A DNA stretch of 64,000 nt from Lepidurus packardi (Eukaryota; Arthropoda; Branchiopoda; Notostraca; Triopsidae). The position numbers were made by a program, and so were the translations under genes. Location of the stretch: contig JAKZAN010000002.1 in assembly GCA_023053545.1 (NCBI GenBank), positions 1,286,375 to 1,350,374 on the forward strand, given 5' to 3'. Positions 55,365 to 64,000 of this stretch are shown one piece after another. The notes under the pieces were generated by a model that worked only from the letters and a program-made list of their open reading frames with translations, searched no databases and had not been told where the DNA came from. Each line of letters starts with the position of its first letter. The first letter of the stretch is position 1.

Positions 55365-57846
55365 AGAGGAGCTGGTAATGCCCCTGGCAATCTCGGAGTC
55401 ACATGGAAGAGCGCTTTGAATTCTTTGAGCGGAGACGCTTTTCTTAAGTACAGATTCCACAGAGTCCAAGACGTTGGAAAGGGGAACTATGTTAGCAAGG
55501 GGGCTGCAAAGATCTTGTATATGATTGGCAGGGGTTTCCATCCACGAGGTGTCGTCGCGGACCTAGGGTGCGGAAGGGGAGCATGGTCTCAGGTAGTGAG
55601 TTCGCTCGACCAGGTCTCTCAGGTCATCGCGCTAACCATCGGGGGAAAGAAGCACGAGAGGCCAGTCCCCACCAATACCCTAGGATATAACTTAATCAAG
55701 TTTACAGAAGGGGTAGACGTTTACCAGCTGGCACCTTTCAGGTGCGATACTATCCTCCTTGATGTGGGCGAATCGGATCCATCCTGGAGGATTGAAGAAG
55801 GGAGGACACTCAGGAACCTGGACTGCCTCGAAAAATGGCTTCTGGCAAACCCAACTGCTTCTTTCTGCGTTAAAGTTCTCTGCCCGTACGCCCCCCAAGT
55901 TCAAAGGAAATTGAGAACACTCCAGAAGCAATGGGAGGGCCAGATCGTCCGTGCCCCCACTTCAAGAAATTCCACCGCCGAGATGTACTACATATCTGGG
56001 CCCCGAAACAACATCGAGACGTCAGTGAGCAGCGCCATGGGTATGCTCCTCCGGAGATTCGAGGAACACTGGCACCAGCTGCCGGACATGACCCTCGAGG
56101 ATCTGCCCCTTGGAACCCGCTCGGCCGGACCAGGAATCGAGATGTCCCTAGATCTTAGCCAAGAGCGCCTAGACCTCTTGAAGCGCGAGTATGGTCGGTC
56201 CATGTTCACGGATGCAGACAACCCCTACAGAACCTGGAAGTACGTGTTCTCCTGGGCCGCAAACCCCCGCAATCCGGGGGGCCAATCCATCAATGGCCTC
56301 GTGAAGTACATGAGCTGGCTTTGGGACGACGTGAGTGGCGTGGTCAACATGGCTCTGACGGACGTTTCATCCTTCGCTCAGCAAAGGGTTTTTATGGAGA
56401 AAGTCGATCGGAAGATGGAAGAGGTGCCAGACAAGTTCGTGAAGCTCAACAGTTGGATCGCTAGGTGGCTCTGGGAGCGCCTTGGCAAGAGAAAACCTCC
56501 CAGGAGGTGCACCAAAGAAGAGTTCATAGGCCAGGTCCGCAGTGATGCCGCCATAGGAGCTTTTGTCCCAGAACTAAATTTCGAAAGCGCCAAGTTAGCC
56601 GTTGAAGACAACCGATTCTGGAAACTAGTAGCGGAGGAAAAGGCCCGCCACAGGGAAGGGCGGTGCCTCTTCTGTGTCTACAACATGATGGGAAAGAAGG
56701 AGAAGAAGGCTACCCAATTCGGAAAACCGAAAGGGTCTAGGGCCATCTGGTACCTCCCCCTGGTCAGTCGATACATAGAGTTCGAAATAATGGGATTCCT
56801 AAACCAGGACCATTGGTGCAACCGAGACAACCACCCGGGCGGAGTTGGCCAGATAAGCGTAGGATACCTTGGCAACATCATCCGTGGCATAAAACAGACG
56901 TGTGCTTACCTGTTTCCGGAAGATACTGAAGGGTGGGACACGCGGATCACGAGGCACGACCTAGAAGACGAACTCCTCATTACCGAAATGTGCACTCCAG
57001 ACCATAGACACGACATGAAGATGCTCTTCAAGCTCGTTTATATGAACAAGATCGTTCTGCTGCCTAGGCCCTCCCCCAAAGGCCCTTCTGGAACCGTCAT
57101 TGACGTGATCATCAAGCCGGATCAGCGAGGCTCGGGGGAGAACGGTACCTACGCTCTCAACACGATCACCAACACCAAAGTCCTGCTAGGTAGGAGTCTG
57201 GAATCAGAAGGCTTTCTAGAGGAAGCTTGCCTCAGCGAAAAACATTGCAGAAATCTCCTCGAAGCACACGGCGAGAGAATGCTCAGCTGCATGACTGTTG
57301 CCGGTGATGACGGAATGGTGGGAACCAACGAAGCCCGTTTCGCCACCGCGCTCGAGTATATCAATGCGACCGGGAAGCACCGCAAAGGAGTGGGCCTATG
57401 GGAACCCTCCGAGGCCCGCACCAGGTGGGAGGACGTTAGTTTCTGCTCACACCATTTTCACGAGATGCTGATGAAGGATGGACGCAATATCGTCGTCCCG
57501 TGTCGTGACCAGCATGAACTGATAGGCAGGGCTAGAATACAAACAGGGTACCAACCCAACCATCAGGAAAGCTGCATGGGCGGGAAGGCCTATGCAAACA
57601 TGTTCCTTTTATACTTCTTCCACAGAAGAGACCTGCGCATGCTTGCTCAAGCCATCAACTCTGCCGTCCCAGTGGACTGGGTTCCAACTGGTCGTACCAC
57701 GTGGAGCGTGCATCACGGCCACGAATGGATGACAAATGAGGATATGCTACGGGTCTGGAATCGATTCTGGATCGAAAACAACCCGTGGATGGAAGACAAA
57801 CGACCAGTGGAGAGCTGGCGCGACATTCCTTACCTCCCCAAGGGCC
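55365..57846 (+). pseudogene. Flavivirus NS5 methyltransferase-polymerase, cut by hAT
   Basis: Caps and copies viral RNA. The methyltransferase domain has DLGCGRGAW (SAM site, near 55560) and the K-D-K-E tetrad at codons 55509, 55761, 55872 and 55980, with spacing of 84, 37 and 36 residues. The polymerase has SRAIWYLPL (fingers), DTEGWDTRIT (motif A, codon 56922), GSGENGTYALNT (motif B), GDD at 57303-57311 (motif C), and motif E with FCSHHFHE. The frame is open to the hAT insertion. The residues after DIPYLPKG in the open frame are hAT sequence. The true continuation is after 61595. Confidence 0.93.
57839..57846. repeat. Target site duplication of the hAT, left
   Basis: CAAGGGCC, repeated exactly at 61596-61603. 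Eight bases is the standard hAT length. Confidence 0.95.
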
Positions 57847-58073
57847 CAGTGTTGCCAGATTTTTTAAAGATCGCCCGCCAAAATCGCTTGTAAAGTAGCC
57901 AAACTTCTCGCCAATTTTTTTTAAAAAGAAGTCGCCAAAGTACTCGCCAAAATACATAGATAATCTCGTCGAAGCCCGATAATACTATAACTATATTTTA
58001 AAAATGATGCTTTATACAATTAAGTTTACATACACATTAGTCAGGGTCAATACAAAATTTAAAAACAAAATAT

Positions 58074-60161
58074 TTACATAACATAATCAGATAAATCCTC
58101 ATCGTCATTATTTTCGTACATATTGCTATTCATTTTCTCCAACATTTCCGGTGATGGCTCAAACAATTGGCAACAAATTCCTTTAATTTTGAGACCATAT
58201 TTTACATGCAAAATTTGCCTTAAGGTGGAACTCGACATCCTGTTTCTCAGCTTTGACTTTATAATGTTAACATGACTAAATACTCTCTCGCATGCAGCGT
58301 TACTAAAAGGTAGTGAAAGCAGAGATAAAACAGTTAATGCTAAATCTTGGAAAGGTTTTTCACCGATAGAATCGGTATACGTAAACACTTTGGCCCAAAA
58401 TTCCGAACTGTCACACAGAACATCTTCGCTGACATAATTTTGCCATTTAACACAAAGAAAATTACGCCACTGGTTTTCAAGTGTTGTTATGCATGCAGTC
58501 TGGGGCAAAAAAGGCAAGTCTTTGAATTTCGGAGGGTTATTGCTCAAGATCGCGTGCGGGGAATAAAAACCAAGCTTTCGAAAAAGTTTTAAGTTAGTAG
58601 GTAGCCGTAAAAGTAACTGCTTGGTTAATTCCACTAAAAAATTAATGCAAATTTTTCTAACTGCGTCTTTCTTTTCCTCACATGTAGCAGCCGATAAAGC
58701 CTGTTCAAATGAAAATCCTAGATCTATTTCCCCATCCTTCATCATGTTATGGTCAACAATAACGGTTGACGTTATATCACTTTGGATGACTTTCGGGACA
58801 ATGAAGCGTTTTATCAAGGTACCTACGTAGATCTCGAGTTCTTGGAATAACATGAAACTATCAATTGAATCTTTCTGAAACTTCGTGTTAAATTTTTCAA
58901 CTTCTTCTAGTATGGGTTGCAAAAACATAAAATATAAACGATTTGGCTCGTCGCGATACATATCACGCAAAAGATTTGCTGTGTAACAGCGCTCTTTTGT
59001 AACTATAGTTTCAAAGAAAGCTTTCAAAACATCCCATTGGTCTAAAATTCTAGTAATACAACGTGATATGGACAGCCAACGAGTTGATGCAGGTGAAACA
59101 AACGTCAGTGGGGTATTAACAGAATCAGAATCACCGGCATCGATAACATCGTAGACCTCCCGATACAATGTTCTGCGCATGGGACTATTTGAAAACCAGT
59201 TATACGTTTCTCTAATCATGAATTCAATATGTTTTGGAAAAACTAAACTAGCTTTCGAGGCTGCTAAATGTAAAGAGTGGCAAACGCACTTAACCAAAAT
59301 TAAGCCAGGAACCTGTTCTCGAAGCTTTGTGTACAATGAATTATTTGCGCCACACATTGCACTTGCACCATCAGTCCCTATCCCGACAAGGTTTTTCAAA
59401 GACAAACTCTTCTCGGATAAGAAACCTGTTACGGCTGTGTATAGGTCGGCTGCCGTAGTTCCACCTGGCATGTCAATAATACCAAGAAACGTTGTTTTAA
59501 TAGTGCGTGCAGTTTTTGAAAAGAATCGCACACATAAACATAACGATTTGGATACAGATACGTCGGTAGACTCGTCAAGAAGCAAAGAAAACATAGAGTC
59601 ACCGATTTCATTAAAAAGTTCCTTTTCAAGGCAAGGGGCAACAACCTGCTTAATTATTGCCGTGCATTTGGTGCGTTTTAAGCGTAAATCGTCACCGGTA
59701 GGGCTAAGCAAACCGCTTGCCTTCAGAAGATCGGTAAGGTGGTCCGTAATCCTGATACTGCAGTGGGTGGCCACAAAAACTGCGAGCTTTATTTCCATCG
59801 TCTTCAATTCTTTTGAAGCAACGGAAACCGTGAAACCGGATTGTTCAAGGCGGCTCTGCGAATTTACGTTTGCCCGATCCAAATTTGACTTGTGCTGTTT
59901 TGTTTCCGAGTGTTTCCGTAAGTCGCTTAAGTGGGACCTTATTTGCTTACGGCAAACTCTGCAAAAAGTCTGCGTAGGATCGTCCGCAACTGGAGCAATC
60001 CATCCTATAAGGATTCAGAAGAAGTCCTATAGCTAACTGTGCACGCACGAATCTCACAGAAACTCGCGTTAAAACGGAAGATGAAATATCTTACCTTTAA
60101 GATCGGAAAAGGTTTCCCACTCCTTGCGATAAAGCCTTTTATCGTTCGCGTATTTTCCCAT
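58074..60161 (-). CDS. hAT transposase, two exons, intact
   Basis: Exon 1 60161-60095 starts MGKYANDKRLYRKEWE and ends at a GTAAGA donor. Exon 2 60004-58074 follows a TATAG acceptor, joining in phase as KGWIAP. Together 665 residues. Order: a zinc-finger of the C-x2-C...H...H type (FCRVCRKQ ... LRKHSETKQH), the first catalytic Asp in LLLDESTD, the second in GIGTDGAS, the CHSLHLAAS region, an all-helical insertion, then the C-terminal dimerisation part with LSLPFSNAACERVFSHV carrying the Glu. No stop or shift seen. It cuts at the element's 13-bp ends. Likely young and possibly mobile, though the upstream foldback insertion may affect its promoter. Confidence 0.93.
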
Positions 60162-60174
60162 CCTCTAAACTGCT

Positions 60175-60487
60175 GTACTATACCTTCCAAAAAAATTGAG
60201 TATAGGGAAACCACAGTGGTCTAATCCCCTACCCGTGGGATTAATTAAAGACTGCTTAGCGAACCGGTTTGTAGGCCTCCTGTCTAAAAACCAAACCGAA
60301 ACGTATAGAAAGCGGAATCCGTTTTAACCCTGGGCTGTAGAACAGAGAACTAGGATTCTACTTTCCTTAGTTTTGGTTTGGTTTTAGAGAGGAGCGGGTT
60401 CGAGCGAGCAAATTTTAATTAATCCCACGGGTAAGGATTAGCCCACTGTGGTTTCCCTATACTCGATTTTTTTGGAAGGTATAGTAC
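60175..60487. mobile_element. Foldback MITE next to the transposase start
   Basis: Inverted arms of about 75 bp beginning TATACCTTCCAAAAAAAT, 60179-60483, flanked by GTAC on both sides (60175-60178, 60484-60487). No ORF. Its left edge is 14 bases upstream of the hAT transposase ATG. Confidence 0.85.
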
Positions 60488-60489
60488 GT

Positions 60490-61470
60490 AGATTCACGTA
60501 ATGTTTGAGGTTGGATATTGTAGTAGTCCACTTAAACTTAGCTATTTTTATCTCGTACACAAAACTCATCTCGTGGCTACACGTTCATTCTCTGTATCTT
60601 AGAAATCGAACCCTTTGCCTTTTTATACCTCTTGTGATAAACAACGTACTTTTGGCGAATACTTGGAAAAGTCGTTTTCACTTTCGCGACTAGGCTACGA
60701 CGAAGCGTTGGGGGAGACAAAAAGAAGAAAAAACTACCTGGGAGGCTGTACAAGATCATGAAAATATTTGGATTTCTTCTGGTTGACTATGGCTGACAGT
60801 TTTCTCAAGAAGATATAGTTCCTCTTGTATGTTATCATGTGTCCTTTTTATAACTGCTCGAAAGATAGGCCCCGACCTTGGGCAGTCGAGGAAGAAAGCA
60901 CAATTCAGAACTTTTAGAATAGCGGAAAGTAGACAAAGTTGAAGGATGTAAAAACATAAACTAATTGGAACCGGAGCAGAAGAATGAAATGTGTGGTGCT
61001 TTTGCGCTATTTTCGATGAATTTTAGGGGTGTCAATATGCCCACCTGGAAAAACCATCGACAGGGCAACTTCGCTATTAAACCGTAATATCCAGAAACAG
61101 AAAAATAAGCATATAACTATACTGAGACTGGGGAGCAAAAAGTGTGTTTCTACAGGTTTGCATCAATTTCCTAACGTCTCGAAACATACTTATCCATATT
61201 GCTATCGTTTTTCGTTTGAGCCTCATTTTTATATTTCCCGCCATGAGCAAGGCGTTGATCAAACAGGTCTGACCAATGATGTCCTCTCAGAGAACTAGCC
61301 TGCAGCTTTCGTAAAGTGATAACAAAAGGCCCATAAGGAAGGGGCTACATCCTGCATGTTCCCTCTCTATATATCTCTACTCCGTCTCTACTCTACACTA
61401 TGAACTATTTTGAGACCATGGAGCAGAAAATGCGTTTGTACAGGCTTGCTTTACTTTCATTTAATCAAAA
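60490..61470. other. hAT 5' non-coding region
   Basis: About 1 kb between the foldback element and the right terminal repeats. No coding signal recognised. Probably holds the transposase promoter. Confidence 0.5.
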
Positions 61471-61595
61471 CAAAAAAGCAAAGATACAGTAAAGTCGCCA
61501 AACAAACCGCCATCGCCAAATGCCCAAAAATTGTCGCCAGTTCATGTTTTCAAGTCGCCAATTTTGGCGAGAAATCGCCAAGTCTGGCAACACTG

Positions 61596-61656
61596 CAAGG
61601 GCCAAGACATAGAGTGTGGCTCTATGATAGGCACGAAGGAGAGGAGGAGGGTTTAA
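61596..61656 (+). pseudogene. Flavivirus NS5, continuation after hAT
   Basis: The right target duplication is followed by sequence that continues the NS5 frame with the ECGSMIG block, the conserved tail of the polymerase. About 12-15 more viral codons follow before Gypsy sequence takes over in a purine-rich stretch (from about 61642). The stop at 61654-61656 is Gypsy-derived. The last few tens of NS5 residues and the 3' UTR are absent. Confidence 0.88.
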
Positions 61657-62614
61657 CGAGGAGCAACGGCGTTCTGGTTTCGGCAAGCTTAAGTAAACAA
61701 ATGGAAGGTAGGGCCCCGCAAATGGTTGTACTCAACCGGAAAGACCATTGTAGTGACGAATGCTTGCCACCCAAATCTAAAAGGGGACAGGGAGGGTAAG
61801 ACCAATACCATCAAAATTCAGGGGATAGGGATTATTGAGGTCCCTGTTGCATGTGTGGCCATCAGCCGAGAGTGGATTTTAGCCGCCTCCTTGGACTCTT
61901 TTGGTCGATCAACCACCACTTCACGCATGCCTGCTTGGTCCTTTCCCGCTTTTTCTATTAACCTGACCCGACAACATTTGCCCACGGCCAACCTTACCTG
62001 GACGAATCCGAAGATAGCCGATCACATCAAAGCGTTGGAGAAGGAGAGTGGTGACGTAGCCGCCAGTTGGAGAACGACTTGGGACGCGCTCCAGAAGGCC
62101 GCCGAGCAGCGCAAAAACATCTTCGAGGATCGTTCACAGCCATAGTGTTGGTAATCGGCGCCCTCCTGAGCTAGTTCCTATGGCGAATCACCAGTGACCG
62201 TAATCAGGCCCTCGAGAGATGCATAGAACAATTAGAGGCAACCTTACGGCTCCATGAGCCAGCCGCCTTGGGCAGACCCAGCTACAACATCGACGCACTT
62301 GTGCGACGTGTGCGAGCCATATAAGTAAGGATGCGTGACCATGGAGGCGTACTCCCGCTGACCATGGAGGGAACCGCCGACCAGTAATCAAGACAATCAG
62401 TGTAGTGGTAGTGTCGTACTTGTTCCCCTCAGTACAAGTTACCCCAAAGTATCCACGGTTTAGTCTAGTGTTTAACCAGTAGTTATCAACTATTAGGTGT
62501 GTACGCTTGCTGATTTTAACCATGTGCTTGCAAGCTTGTCATTAAATTTCGCCTGGCATTGCCCCTAGATGGTGTAGCTGACTAGGGTCCGCTTGTTTCG
62601 ACCGGGACGTTTGA
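61642..62614 (+). pseudogene. Gypsy-B env-like remnant
   Basis: From about 61642 the sequence matches 47012 onward of Gypsy-A, including the same start of the env-like region (61726). It differs by many substitutions, a deletion of about 45 bp and stops around 62145, and it lacks the membrane helix. From about 62230 to the LTR it is almost identical to Gypsy-A. Confidence 0.88.
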
Positions 62615-62631
62615 AAGCGGGCCGGGGGTAA
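62613..62631 (+). promoter_or_regulatory. Polypurine tract of Gypsy-B
   Basis: gaaagcgggccgggggtaa directly before the 3' LTR, identical to that of Gypsy-A. Primes plus-strand DNA synthesis. Confidence 0.8.
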
Positions 62632-63031
62632 TGTCACGGTTATATTTCGCATTGCTTGCCTTTCTCACGCTTTGCTAAATCTTTGCAGCCAACTTAGCCC
62701 AGAGCTAAGCTGATCCCTGACCCCATGTACTGGGTTACCTACATGGTGTCGCTTTTCGCTAAACTTCGCAGCTTAGTTAGCACGGAGCTTCGGTGATCCC
62801 TGACCCCATGTGCCGAATTGCAATCCTGCTGACGCACATGGTGTCGGATAGAGCACCGGAGCTACGTGGGATTGCATGCCCAGCTTTGGCGAATTGTGCC
62901 AAGAAGAGTTTAGTTGGTTAGAGAGTTGAAGTACGAGAGAGGAGTCTGTTAGAGAGAGTCGAAGGGTAGAGTCTTGAGTAGTGTTGTTATGTCCTAGTCC
63001 CCCTGTTCTCTGTACAAATAGTCCCTCTTAA
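62632..63031 (+). repeat. 3' LTR of Gypsy-B, truncated
   Basis: Starts TGTCACG. Carries the B-type variant also seen in the LTR at 50849. Ends after gtccctcttaa and passes into unrelated sequence, so the 3' target duplication is lost. Confidence 0.92.
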
Positions 63032-63842
63032 GGCTCCCGTATACCTTAGCTTATTGATACTAAACTCTCACTGGATGGCGTTGGCGTCGGATTGTTTTTT
63101 TGGAAAGCCTTGCATATGACAGTGCAATAGCACAACAGCGCAACTTTTGAACGGCGATTTGCTTCTGCACGGCCAAACGGCGCCAACCTTTGAAAGCTGC
63201 TTTTGCCTATATATGGGCTGTGTAACACAATGAGACAGACCAAATAAAACTTACACTACCTCATTATTTCAATTGCCACGTTTCAGCTTACTAAATAAAT
63301 AAAGCTATAACTCCATAGCTCTAATTTACTTTATCAAAGTAAGTCATATATAGCAAAAAGTAAGCAGAACAATACAAAAAGACGATTGGTCTTGCTGAAA
63401 CAATCAAAGGTGTCATATAACTGACAACCTAAAGCAGCATATAAGTTATACATAGTTCTTTTTACTAGCTAATAGACATATAACTGATGTTGAGGTTTGA
63501 CACATTGAGAATTCCTCAGGTTTGTTATCGCAAATGAACAGAGTTTGTACCGAAAATTAAAATTACTTCAAACTACAAGTTTCTTGCCACATTTTCCCCA
63601 ACAGTTCAGTACACTTGCTTTTCCGCAATCGTTTTTCAACGGAAAAATGTTGCAGTTTCACAACATACGACCTCACATTTTACAAACTGAGCAGAGAATC
63701 CGTCACAGAGGACAAAACACATTTCATGTTCGAATCCAGCTTTGTATCTTTATTTCCAAGTTGGACAGCAAAGTACTCGCAACGTTACTTTTGTTCACGG
63801 AAAGAGTATTCTTATATCGTATTTTAGCGTGACTTTGTTCTA
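63032..63842. other. No recognisable gene
   Basis: AT-rich DNA. Frames at 63243-63046 and 63545-63832 have no recognisable motif. Confidence 0.5.
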
Positions 63843-64000
63843 ATGGGAAGTAAAAGAAATAGAGTTCGTCCCAGAAGAAAAAGGAAATCCGAGTCTGGGA
63901 ATGTCACTGATGGAGTCCCTAACAAACTTCTCAAGGTACAATGTCTTGAAAACGTCAGTGAGTTAGCTTTGACGACAGAGCAAACCCTGGGCACTAGTTT
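63843..64000 (+). CDS. N-terminus of an unrecognised basic protein, runs off the window
   Basis: ATG at 63843 opens a frame to the window end (52 codons). It begins MGSKRNRVRPRRKRKSESGN. This very basic start is common in proteins of some DNA transposons, but that is only a hint. Confidence 0.4.
   Translation, partial: MGSKRNRVRPRRKRKSESGNVTDGVPNKLLKVQCLENVSELALTTEQTLGTS

Larger units (their letters stand above)
57847..61595 (-). mobile_element. Full-length hAT transposon inside NS5
   Basis: 3,749 bp with inverted ends CAGTGTTGCCAGA at both sides, subterminal gcgattt/tcgcca repeats, and the 8-bp target duplication. It encodes an intact transposase on the minus strand. A foldback element (60179-60483) lies just upstream of the transposase start. 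It splits the viral NS5 frame without loss of viral bases. Confidence 0.95.
50849..63031 (+). mobile_element. Chimeric Gypsy-B retrotransposon carrying flavivirus sequence
   Basis: Order on one strand: 3' part of 5' LTR (50849-51037), tRNA-Gly primer site (51040-51057), continued tRNA copy (51058-51091), C12 (51092-51103), flavivirus (51104 to about 61641, with a hAT insertion at 57847-61595), Gypsy env-like remnant (about 61642-62614), polypurine tract (62613-62631), 3' LTR (62632-63031, truncated). Both LTRs have the B-type variant (ccccctgttctctgtacaaa) and agree over their 83-bp overlap. Gag and pol are absent. This is a retrotransposon whose coding interior was replaced by viral sequence. 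Details are in the findings. Confidence 0.92.

Noticed and set aside
57847-57893. C-terminal residues of NS5 in the open frame
   Set aside because: They are the terminal sequence of the hAT element. The real viral continuation is after 61595.
59179-60036. Plus-strand 285-residue ORF
   Set aside because: Exact antisense of the intact hAT transposase exon.
51104-61656. A complete or infectious virus
   Set aside because: Capsid, prM, envelope, most of NS1, the last part of NS5 and both untranslated ends are missing, and the frame is broken twice.
1-64000. CRISPR arrays, bacterial operons or rRNA genes
   Set aside because: No regularly spaced repeats, no tightly packed ORFs, no rRNA-like stretches seen.

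Overview
The window looks like repeat-rich, AT-leaning nuclear DNA from a metazoan, most likely an aquatic invertebrate. Spliced genes with short introns, a kinesin-14 fragment, a GM2-activator-like gene and a wide mix of transposons point that way. I cannot fix the phylum from the sequence. Nothing is organised like a bacterial operon, and most of the recognisable coding capacity belongs to mobile elements.

Layout. 1-1180: minus-strand Ty3/Gypsy pol fragment. 1965-4978: PIF/Harbinger element with a frameshifted transposase and a MADF-domain partner. 5840-7500: decayed R2-like LINE. 10509-11530: GM2-activator-like gene. 14570-16650: degenerate repeated exon-like sequence. 19116-19843: LINE fragment. 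19849-24460: complete Gypsy element (here Gypsy-C) with matching LTRs and a 5-bp target duplication. 25606-26440: LINE fragment. 26521-26931: kinesin-14 exons. 28930-29830: LINE ORF1 fragment. 30565-32203: second Harbinger copy. 32207-37690: block bounded by long inverted repeats and holding CXC-type cysteine clusters and a PHD-like protein. 38360-39635: hAT transposase fragment. 40010-48550: Gypsy element A (gag, pro-pol, env-like remnant, two LTRs). 48552-50848: another PIF/Harbinger. 50849-63031: the main finding. 63843-64000: an ORF leaving the window.

The main finding is a chimeric LTR retrotransposon (Gypsy-B). It has a 5' LTR, then an 18-nt tRNA-Gly primer binding site. That site does not run into gag. 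It continues as a copy of the tRNA itself for 34 nt past the usual stop. After a run of 12 C comes about 6.8 kb of flavivirus sequence in sense orientation, from the C-terminus of NS1 to near the C-terminus of NS5. The sequence then switches back into the Gypsy 3' internal region (env-like remnant, polypurine tract, 3' LTR). The two flanking LTRs share a diagnostic variant absent from element A. The simplest reading is that Gypsy reverse transcriptase switched template onto flavivirus RNA, and the product was integrated as a retrotransposon whose gag-pol had been replaced by viral sequence.

The viral part keeps the NS3 protease triad, most helicase motifs, the NS5 methyltransferase K-D-K-E and the polymerase GDD. 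It is broken at a G15 tract inside the NS3 Walker A region and by a full-length hAT element (57847-61595, 8-bp target duplication CAAGGGCC) inside NS5. No capsid, prM or envelope gene is present. A small foldback element sits inside the hAT, and a Harbinger element sits in the 5' LTR, so the locus is nested several layers deep.
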